From the NCBI GenBank assembly GCA_003279565.1, contig QCHN01000008.1:1-64000 (forward strand): DNA of 64,000 nt. The letters are read 5' to 3'. This DNA is from Prochlorococcus sp. AG-402-C09. GTDB lineage: Bacteria; Cyanobacteriota; Cyanobacteriia; PCC-6307; Cyanobiaceae. Of this stretch, positions 55,891-64,000 are shown one piece after another. Within the stretch, counting starts at the first letter, position 1. Each line of letters starts with the position of its first letter. The notes under the pieces were generated by a model. That model ran no database searches. It was not told where the DNA came from and was given only the letters and a program-made list of their open reading frames with translations. The translations under genes were made by a program, and so were the position numbers.

Positions 55891-56598
55891 TTGTCAACAG
55901 TATTAATTACGGGTGCTTCTAGAGGAATTGGGAGGGCGACTGCGAAAGCTTTTGCTGATTCTGGATGGGATTTACTACTTTTAGCCAGATCTGAGGATGA
56001 TTTAGAAAATCTTGTTGAAGAAATTGATAACAAAAATATTAAGGCCTTCTTCAAATCTATTGATCTAAGTAATCCCGAAAATATTTCTAAGGGAATTGTT
56101 GACTTAATGAATAACGGCTTGGTGCCATCAGTTTTAATAAACAATGCTGGAGTTGCATGGACTGGGAATCTTTTATCTATGCCACTTGAAAAATGGGAAT
56201 GGATCATGCAAATGAATCTCACTAGCATCTTTCAGCTTTGCTCTGAGGTTGTTCCTTTTATGAGGGAAAAAGGAGGATTGGTTATCAACGTTAGTAGCCA
56301 TGCTTCTCGAAATACTTTTCCACAATGGGGAGCCTATTGTGTCTCGAAAGCAGCTTTAGCAAGTTTTACCAAATGTTTAGCAGAAGAAGAACGTAAGAAT
56401 TTGATAAGAGCATGCACACTTACTCTTGGATCAGTAAATTCCTCTCTTTGGGATTCCGATACCGTAGGAATGCAATTTGATAGGGATTCGATGCTTTCAG
56501 TTGATCAAGTGGCTCTTGAACTTTTACATCTTGCTAATCAGCCAACTAATCAAATTATCGAGGATATAACTCTGATGCCTTCTGCAGGAGCGTTCTGA
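55891..56598 (+). CDS. Short-chain dehydrogenase (FabG-like SDR)
   Basis: A 235-residue SDR enzyme. The glycine motif TGASRGIG is at residues 7-14, NNAGVAWTGNLL follows the fourth strand, the catalytic Ser is in VINVSSHASRN and the pair YCVSK is at about residue 150. FabG-like, but the substrate is not determined; its place after aar-accA suggests lipid metabolism. The start I prefer is TTG at 55891 (MSTVLITGAS); a TTG at 55876 would add five residues, and an ATG at 55872 is in another frame. It converges with trpF and shares a palindromic terminator. Confidence 0.85.
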   Translation: MSTVLITGASRGIGRATAKAFADSGWDLLLLARSEDDLENLVEEIDNKNIKAFFKSIDLSNPENISKGIVDLMNNGLVPSVLINNAGVAWTGNLLSMPLEKWEWIMQMNLTSIFQLCSEVVPFMREKGGLVINVSSHASRNTFPQWGAYCVSKAALASFTKCLAEEERKNLIRACTLTLGSVNSSLWDSDTVGMQFDRDSMLSVDQVALELLHLANQPTNQIIEDITLMPSAGAF

Positions 56599-56606
56599 TC
56601 TTAGAT

Positions 56607-56635
56607 AAAATCAATCAATCTTATTGATTAATTTT
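56607..56635. terminator. Inverted repeat between SDR and trpF, likely bidirectional terminator
   Basis: Arms 56607-56619 and 56623-56635 pair over 13 positions with one mismatch and a 3-base loop, with A/T ends giving a T-rich tail (ATTTTGTTTTC on plus). It covers the trpF stop codon (56628-56630), the same layout as the palindrome at hemL. Confidence 0.7.
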
Positions 56636-57302
56636 GTTTTCTTATTTCGCGAACAAGAGATTCAACTTTTTTAAGATCTTTAATACCTGGTGATATCTCT
56701 AATCGACTAGAAGCGTCAATCCCATCAGGTCTAAGTTTGGAAAAGATTTCAGGAATTATTTCGGAAGATATTCCACCAGCCAAAATCCAAGGAGTTTTAA
56801 ATGTTTTATTGATTAGTAACTCTATTGGGATTCTTTTCCCACTACCTCCAAGGGTCTTGTCATCCCAGGCATCTAGGAGCACAGCATCAATATTTTTTTC
56901 GAATTGACTTATGTTTTCTAAATCATTAATAGATTTTAATCTGAAGGCTTTCCATACTTTAACTGTTGGAAATTCATTCTTTAATTCACGACAATAATCA
57001 ATTGATTCATTTCCATGAAGTTGAATAACTGATGGTGGAGTTGATCTCTTGTTGATAAATTTGATATTTTCCAATTTTTCATTTGCGATCACTAATACTT
57101 TCTCAATATTTGAAGAAACCTTTTCTACTTCATTGAAAATTTTTATACATTCTTCTTCGGGTACAAAACGAGGCGAAGTTTTAACACCAATAACTCCAAT
57201 AGCATTTATTTTGAATTGAGCGATAGATTTTGCTTGTGAGGTTGTTGTTATTCCACATATTTTTATTGCTGTTGATTTTTTGGAAGTAGATTTTCTGATC
57301 AT
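56628..57302 (-). CDS. trpF: Phosphoribosylanthranilate isomerase
   Basis: Amadori isomerisation in tryptophan synthesis. The catalytic Cys is in KICGITTTSQAKSI (about residue 16) and the catalytic Asp in AVLLDAWDD (about residue 140). The phosphate-binding loops are WILAGGISSEIIPE and GIDASSRLEISPGIKD. At 224 residues it is normal for a monofunctional TrpF. The minus-strand stop lies in the shared terminator with the SDR gene, and the M50 protease gene is divergent, 63 bases away. Confidence 0.96.
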   Translation of the reverse strand: MIRKSTSKKSTAIKICGITTTSQAKSIAQFKINAIGVIGVKTSPRFVPEEECIKIFNEVEKVSSNIEKVLVIANEKLENIKFINKRSTPPSVIQLHGNESIDYCRELKNEFPTVKVWKAFRLKSINDLENISQFEKNIDAVLLDAWDDKTLGGSGKRIPIELLINKTFKTPWILAGGISSEIIPEIFSKLRPDGIDASSRLEISPGIKDLKKVESLVREIRKQN

Positions 57303-57351
57303 TACCAGAACTTTTATTAGGATTAATATGAATAAATTTTATTGTGAGCTT

Positions 57352-57356
57352 GGAGG
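57352..57356 (+). promoter_or_regulatory. Ribosome-binding site for the M50 protease gene
   Basis: GGAGG here is 9 bases before the TTG at 57366 and only 3 bases before the TTG at 57360. The spacing favours 57366, which gives MGGWEVMKIRG as the N terminus. Confidence 0.5.
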
Positions 57357-57365
57357 ACTTTGAAT

Positions 57366-58607
57366 TTGGGTGGTTGGGAAGTTATGAAGATCAGAGGTAT
57401 ACCTTTGAGGATCCATCCTAGTTGGTTCTTGGTTTTCTTATATTTTACTTTGTCAGCAAGAGATCAGTTTGAGACGATTCTGGATGGTCAAACATCCATT
57501 TGGAATGGATGGGTGATGGGTGCTTTTACCTCGTGTCTTTTGTTTATATCTGTTCTATTGCATGAATTGGCCCATTCTTTTGTGGCAATTGGAGAAGGTC
57601 TAAAAGTTAGAGACATAACACTTTTTTTCCTTGGAGGTATGGCAAATCTTGAAAAAGAATGCACGACTTCTAGAGGAAGTTTGAAGATTGCAATTTCGGG
57701 ACCAATTGTTAGTCTTCTATTAGCTTTTTTAATGATTTTATTAAGTAATAATTTATCAGTATCAAATTTTATTCTCTCTAATTTATTTAAGCAGGTTGGT
57801 AGCCTTAACCTTTTGATAGGAGTATTTAATTTACTTCCAATAATCCCTCTTGATGGAGGTGTGATATTGAAATCTTTAATATGGCATTTTACTGGGAGTA
57901 AAAGAGCAGGGATAAAGGTTGCTATAGCCTCTGCAAGATTAATTTCTTTGCTTACTATTTTTATAGGCATTTTAAGTCTACTAAGGGGTAGTTTTTATGC
58001 TGCAATATGCTTTTTTATATTTAGTTTATTTATCTTTTCTTCATCTAAGTCACAAAGCCAAATTATACAAATACAAAAGATATTATCTGAATTATCTGTC
58101 AATCAAGTATGTAGTAGATCATACAGAGTCCTAGAGGATGATTTGCCTGTAAAAGTCTTGTCTAAATTTAATTCTTTTAATAAAGATAATGGCTCCAATG
58201 AAGAATGGATTCTTTTGTTTAGAGAAGGTAGATGGGTAGGTTATGTACAAGAAAAGATCTTGAAGAATATTTCTGTGCAAAAGTGGAATAAAAAGTTTCT
58301 TTATGAGTATTCATTGCCTATCGATGAATTACCATCAATTAGTGAAAAAGAATCATTATTTAAGGCAATAATAAAAATAGAAGAAACTAAAGAGGCAAGA
58401 CTTCTTGTCCTCTCAGTTGCTGGTCTTCCCCTTGGAACTTTAGACAGAGTAGATTTAGGGAAAGCAGTACTTAAAAAAATCGGATTAAATCTTCCTGATC
58501 AATTAATTAAAGTTGCAAGAAAAGAGAATATATATCCAATAGGTTTGAATCTGCCCAACATAGCAAACTCAATGGTTTCGAGCGGTTTTGAAGAGGATCA
58601 AAAATGA
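57366..58607 (+). CDS. Site-2-type intramembrane metalloprotease (M50)
   Basis: A 413-residue membrane protease of family M50B. The zinc motif HELAH is in LLHELAHSFVA at about residue 65, inside a membrane segment, and the third ligand motif is PLDGG in IPLDGGVILKSL at about residue 165. The N terminus GIPLRIHPSWFL is typical. After about residue 225 comes a 190-residue soluble region in the place where many homologs have CBS domains; the CBS pattern is weak here. Substrate unknown. A TTG start is supported by the GGAGG at 57352. Its last 10 bases overlap the convergent lipoate-ligase gene. Confidence 0.85.
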   Translation: MGGWEVMKIRGIPLRIHPSWFLVFLYFTLSARDQFETILDGQTSIWNGWVMGAFTSCLLFISVLLHELAHSFVAIGEGLKVRDITLFFLGGMANLEKECTTSRGSLKIAISGPIVSLLLAFLMILLSNNLSVSNFILSNLFKQVGSLNLLIGVFNLLPIIPLDGGVILKSLIWHFTGSKRAGIKVAIASARLISLLTIFIGILSLLRGSFYAAICFFIFSLFIFSSSKSQSQIIQIQKILSELSVNQVCSRSYRVLEDDLPVKVLSKFNSFNKDNGSNEEWILLFREGRWVGYVQEKILKNISVQKWNKKFLYEYSLPIDELPSISEKESLFKAIIKIEETKEARLLVLSVAGLPLGTLDRVDLGKAVLKKIGLNLPDQLIKVARKENIYPIGLNLPNIANSMVSSGFEEDQK

Positions 58608-59347
58608 TTTATTTTATTGAAATTATTTATCGCTAAATGGTTTATCATTTCTTTATCACTTTCATTTAATTTATAATTAGATAATTGTAAATTTGGCCAA
58701 GTTTCAATTAATGATTTTTTTAGAAAATAAATAATCTTATCTTTTTCTTTGATTTCATTTTTTATCTTCGGTAGATCAGTATTGAAAACTTTTTTCCATA
58801 ATTGTTTTGGTGGCTCTAATAATATTTCTCCATGCTGAAGTAAATGTCCCTTTTTCCAATACTGAGCGCTACCAATATATTTGTGTCTGTCTTCATTAAC
58901 TAAGTCGGCTAATGTTGAAGTTGAAAAACAATTATTATTGTAAATATTCACGGCTTGATTACCAAAAGATAGATCAAGTCCAGCTTTTTTTAATCCATCT
59001 TTTAGCCATTGAGTTGTCTTTAAATAAGATTCTTTTTTCTTCTTTGGAGGATCTTTCCATATTAGTGCGTAAGTCAGCCCTCCGCTATGAAGAACAGCGT
59101 TACCTCCACTTGGCCTTCTTACGATTTTTATTTGTTCTTTTTTTAAAAGCTCAAGCCATATTTTTGGGATTCCTTTTTGATGTTTCCCAATCGATAACCA
59201 GTTTCCATCCCATGTGTAAAAACGTATTGCCATGAAAAAATCCTTGTAAGTAAATGACTTCTCTAGCAGTAAGAGATCAATTGCCATTTGCTCTGGACCC
59301 GGTAATTCAAGGGGATTTAAATAAAGGACTTCTTTTGGAGTGATCAT
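58598..59347 (-). CDS. Lipoate/octanoate ligase family protein (LplA/LipB-like)
   Basis: A 249-residue cofactor-transferase-fold protein. The substrate-binding loop RRPSGGNAVLHSGGLTYALI at about residues 77-96 replaces the classic RRxxGGGAVFHD, and the reactive lysine is in HKYIGSAQYWKKGHLLQHGEIL. It could attach lipoate or octanoate to the pyruvate dehydrogenase E2 or glycine-cleavage H protein; a lipM-like role is also possible. Shorter than E. coli LplA, lacking its C-terminal domain. It overlaps the M50 gene by 10 bases at the 3' ends. Confidence 0.82.
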   Translation of the reverse strand: MITPKEVLYLNPLELPGPEQMAIDLLLLEKSFTYKDFFMAIRFYTWDGNWLSIGKHQKGIPKIWLELLKKEQIKIVRRPSGGNAVLHSGGLTYALIWKDPPKKKKESYLKTTQWLKDGLKKAGLDLSFGNQAVNIYNNNCFSTSTLADLVNEDRHKYIGSAQYWKKGHLLQHGEILLEPPKQLWKKVFNTDLPKIKNEIKEKDKIIYFLKKSLIETWPNLQLSNYKLNESDKEMINHLAINNFNKINHF

Positions 59348-59599
59348 TTTGATTCTTAGTTATATTTCATCAAAACTTTTAGAAAGCAGTTCAACAGTTC
59401 ATAAACATTTAGTCCAAGGATAGTTGAATTTATTTAATTACACTTTGAGTAATATTTTGAAGTTAAAAGATTTATTTGATTTCATAGAAATCTTATTTTC
59501 AATTAATTCTCCTTTTATCTTTCTGTTAATGAATTTACAAATGCATTTTAAGAAGTCAAAGAATTGATTCCCTTATTAATTAAGTTAATATGAAAAAAA

Positions 59600-60025
59600 T
59601 TGGGGAATTTTCATTTAATTTTGGGACAACCTCAACGAATCGAAGAGCCATTCAGAAAGAAGCGTTCAAGAAAAATCAGGAAGAACATTCCTTCTGTAAA
59701 TAAAAAAATCGATGCTTTTACTCAGGTTTCTGAGTTTCAGAAAGAGGAAATTCAGCGGGAGCTTTTATATAGCTATGTGGGATTGATTTTGAAGTTTGGA
59801 TTATTGATGGTATTTGCAACGAGTCTCGTGAACTTAGGATTTGCATCTCATCAACGTGTGAATAGAAATCTTGAGTTGTCATATCTATTAGATAAAGAAA
59901 CAAAGAAACTTCACACGTTAAGACTACGTTTTGATGAAATATTTAGTAATGGTGGAGAACAAAGTTTTTTTAAGGAGCAAGATCAGTGGATTACTCCAAA
60001 TAGTGTCAGAGTTATCTGGCGATGA
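59600..60025 (+). CDS. Hypothetical protein with one membrane segment (141 aa)
   Basis: A basic N-terminal region (RIEEPFRKKRSRKIRKN) leads to one membrane segment at about residues 57-75 (YVGLILKFGLLMVFATSLVNLG), followed by a helical tail with heptad potential (NLELSYLLDKETKKLHTLRLRFDEIF). I recognise no family. The frame opens at TTG 59600; another TTG at 59621 (MGQPQRIEEP) is a plausible start as well, and neither has a clear Shine-Dalgarno. It lies 69 bases before por on the same strand. The 252-base gap upstream is AT-rich and shows no other gene. Confidence 0.5.
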   Translation: MGNFHLILGQPQRIEEPFRKKRSRKIRKNIPSVNKKIDAFTQVSEFQKEEIQRELLYSYVGLILKFGLLMVFATSLVNLGFASHQRVNRNLELSYLLDKETKKLHTLRLRFDEIFSNGGEQSFFKEQDQWITPNSVRVIWR

Positions 60026-60094
60026 TTAACTTTGCTTCTCTTAGGTTTAGATTTGTTTTTGCAAATTGATTAAAAATAGTTTTTACTTAAGAAG

Positions 60095-61108
60095 ATGGCT
60101 CTAGTACAAGCGGCACCAGGAACTGTCTTAATTACTGGAACAACTTCAGGAGTTGGTTTATATGCAACAAAGTCCCTTGTAGAGAGGGGGTGGAGAGTTA
60201 TTACTGCAAATAGATCTTCTTTGAGAGCTGAAGCTTCTGCGTCAGCTATTGGCTTACCTATTAACAGACCAAGACAACTTAAGCATATACAAATTGATCT
60301 TGGCGACTTGGATAGCGTTCGCAATGGGGCTAAAATCCTCTTAGAAGATTTGGAAAAGCCATTAGATGCTTTAGTTTGTAATGCTGCTGTCTATCTTCCA
60401 CGACTAAAAAAACCGTTGAGGTCTCCCCAGGGATATGAAATATCAATGGCAACTAATCATTTTGGACATTTTCTACTAATTCAGTTGCTTTTGGAAAATC
60501 TCAGTAAGTCATCAAGACCAGTTTGGAAGGGAAGATCTTGGGGTGTGGAATCATCTAGGGTAGTTATTTTAGGAACTGTAACAGCTAACAATAAAGAACT
60601 TGGCGGAAAAATCCCAATTCCAGCTCCTGCTGATCTAGGAAATTTATCTGGCTTTGAAGAAGGTTTTCGGGAACCAATATCAATGGCTAGTGGTAAACGT
60701 TTTAAGCCTGGTAAAGCTTATAAAGACAGTAAATTATGCAATATGATTACAACCCAAGAATTGCATAGGCGATTTAATTCTTCTCCAATTCTTTTTAGCT
60801 CTTTATATCCTGGATGTGTAGCTAATACAAGATTATTTAGAAACACTCCTAAACTATTTCAGTGGTTGTTCCCGTGGTTTCAGAAATTAATCACTGGAGG
60901 TTTTGTAAGTGAATCTCTTGCGGGTGATAGGGTAGCCCAAGTCGTGTCAGATCCTCAATTTGCTATTTCTGGTGTCCATTGGAGTTGGGGGAATAGACAA
61001 CGTAAGGACAGACAACAATTTTCACAAGAATTATCTGATCGAGTTACTGATCCAACTACCTCTAGAAAGGTTTGGGAGTTGTCTATGCAATTGGTTGGTC
61101 TGAAATAA
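60095..61108 (+). CDS. por: Light-dependent protochlorophyllide oxidoreductase
   Basis: Reduces protochlorophyllide to chlorophyllide using NADPH and light. SDR features are [15 protein letters not shown] at about residue 14, CNAAVYLP, and the catalytic pair in [12 protein letters not shown] (Tyr and Lys at about residues 208-212), with a Cys next to it. The C-terminal part NPxxFRN-like ([19 protein letters not shown]) matches the family. Length (337 aa) is normal. It converges with chlL, 16 bases apart, so light-dependent and dark-operative routes to the same product are side by side. Confidence 0.97.
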   Translation: MALVQAAPGTVLITGTTSGVGLYATKSLVERGWRVITANRSSLRAEASASAIGLPINRPRQLKHIQIDLGDLDSVRNGAKILLEDLEKPLDALVCNAAVYLPRLKKPLRSPQGYEISMATNHFGHFLLIQLLLENLSKSSRPVWKGRSWGVESSRVVILGTVTANNKELGGKIPIPAPADLGNLSGFEEGFREPISMASGKRFKPGKAYKDSKLCNMITTQELHRRFNSSPILFSSLYPGCVANTRLFRNTPKLFQWLFPWFQKLITGGFVSESLAGDRVAQVVSDPQFAISGVHWSWGNRQRKDRQQFSQELSDRVTDPTTSRKVWELSMQLVGLK

Positions 61109-61124
61109 TCCTTCAAATAGTTTG

Positions 61125-62069
<945 letters not shown>

Positions 62070-62074
62070 TTAGG

Positions 62075-62100
62075 AAATGTTTCGAGAATTCGAAACATTT
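62075..62100. promoter_or_regulatory. Perfect inverted repeat upstream of chlL, candidate operator
   Basis: Arms AAATGTTTCGA (62075-62085) and TCGAAACATTT (62090-62100) are exact complements, 11 bases each, with a GAAT centre. If the chlL -10 box at 62043-62048 is right, the centre lies about 50 bases upstream of the transcription start, a usual place for an activator. It could also be a weak hairpin, but it has no T run. Confidence 0.5.
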
Positions 62101-62366
62101 GATATTAAATATGTATCTTGAAATGAAAACATTCATACAATAGTCGTACTACATGCGTACTTTTACTCATGCCAGTGTCTTTTTTTGTGGATAAGGAATT
62201 AGCCTTTAGATGTATTACAGGAACTAATGGGTGTGAGTTGTCTTAAAAGCAAAAGTCACCGTAGTAAGACATTACGTAACTAAAAAGTAACTAAATGCGA
62301 AAGAGATTAAGTGTTTGTTGACGGTTTACCCATTTTGGATGCAGTTTAAATATATACATGTATTAA

Positions 62367-63632
<1,266 letters not shown>

Positions 63633-63636
63633 TTTC

Positions 63637-64000
63637 ATGGAATTAACTCTCTGGACATACGAAGGACCTCCTCATATTGGGGCGATGAGAATCGCTACGT
63701 CTATGAAAAAATTGCATTATGTATTGCATGCACCTCAAGGAGATACCTACGCTGATCTTCTTTTTACGATGATTGAACGCCGTGGGAGTAGACCACCTGT
63801 AACGTATACAACTTTTCAAGCTAGAGATTTAGGAGGTGATACCGCTGAACTTGTAAAAGGACATATAAAAGAAGCTGTAGATAGATTTAATCCAGAAGCT
63901 CTTTTAGTTGGCGAAAGTTGTACAGCCGAATTAATTCAAGATCAGCCTGGTTCGCTTGCAAAAGGTATGGGGTTTGATATCCCAATTGTCAGCCTCGAAT
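63637..64000 (+). CDS. chlB: Dark-operative protochlorophyllide reductase subunit B (3' end cut)
   Basis: The ATG at 63637 opens a frame that runs off the window end, giving about 121 residues of ChlB. The N terminus [21 protein letters not shown] is characteristic, and the Asp that serves as the fourth ligand of the NB cluster is D36 in [13 protein letters not shown] conserved cysteine is in [15 protein letters not shown]. The start lies 4 bases after the chlN stop. The rest of the gene, including the C-terminal substrate-binding domain, is outside. Confidence 0.96.
   Translation, partial: MELTLWTYEGPPHIGAMRIATSMKKLHYVLHAPQGDTYADLLFTMIERRGSRPPVTYTTFQARDLGGDTAELVKGHIKEAVDRFNPEALLVGESCTAELIQDQPGSLAKGMGFDIPIVSLE

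Noticed and set aside
55869-56228. 119-codon open frame antisense to the SDR gene
   Set aside because: Mirror frame of the SDR coding sequence; no start context and no recognisable family.
57488-57970. 160-codon open frame antisense to the M50 protease gene
   Set aside because: It is the shadow of a clear gene in the opposite strand; the peptide shows no domain and its codons do not look selected.
62146-62160. Possible NtcA site (GTA-N8-TAC) between chlL and chlN
   Set aside because: The spacing is GTA-N9-TAC (GTAC, 7 bases, GTAC), one base too long, so it does not meet the NtcA consensus.

Overview
The window is a compact, AT-rich chromosome segment of a marine picocyanobacterium, almost certainly Prochlorococcus. 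The basis is a photosynthetic gene set (light-dependent por, dark-operative chlL/chlN/chlB, psb27, a Tab2-type photosystem translation factor, ferrochelatase with a chlorophyll-binding tail, and the alkane pair ado/aar), very short intergenic spaces, a GC content of about one third by eye, and many TTG starts. I lean to a low-light-adapted, NATL-like lineage, but the clade is a guess. About 66 protein genes are supported. I see no tRNA, rRNA, CRISPR array or insertion sequence. The two ends cut map (5' end missing) and chlB (3' end missing).

Layout. 1-9.7 kb: map, an SDR enzyme, a P-loop/DRTGG protein, a DprA-like protein, YajQ, an SPFH protein, hemL, xth, two cyanobacterial hypotheticals and larC. 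9.7-14.1 kb: a YbhN-type membrane protein, then a minus-strand block yjbQ-phhB-cobW-futB that links ferric iron import with a metallochaperone. 14.3-24.8 kb: M32 carboxypeptidase, ppa, hemC, rpoD, priA, argB and its partners, ssb. 24.9-36 kb: cobK, cutA, adenosine kinase, purA, psb27, proS, an HTH protein, a second PPase homolog, an ArsC/Spx protein, lepB, a degenerate dihydroorotase and a double histidine phosphatase. 36-46.6 kb: CPBP protease, an FtsL-like protein with ftsI, tal, a geranylgeranyl-reductase-like flavoprotein, frr-pyrH, cobO, a lone tyrosine recombinase and hemH. 46.8-64 kb: ilvB, an SNase-like protein, pgeF, tab2, an S1 homolog, creatininase-like, ado-aar-accA-SDR, trpF, an M50 protease, a lipoate ligase, por, chlL, and chlN-chlB divergent from chlL.

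Shared themes. Tetrapyrrole synthesis dominates (hemL, hemC, hemH, por, chlL/N/B, cobK, cobO). Amino-acid (argB, ilvB, trpF) and nucleotide (purA, pyrH, adenosine kinase) genes are scattered singly or in pairs. Gene order is mostly alternating short operons and tight convergent pairs; two such pairs share a strong palindromic terminator that overlaps a stop codon.

Most notable points: two family I pyrophosphatases, one of which has lost a catalytic aspartate; a dihydroorotase homolog without its metal ligands; a candidate FtsL directly before ftsI; a creatininase-family gene that seems to start at ATT or ATC; a perfect inverted repeat at an activator-like position before chlL; an inverted repeat at the start of the M32 peptidase; and a lone larC without partner genes here. 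I did not find a clearly new multi-gene system. All of this is from reading the sequence; no database search was run.
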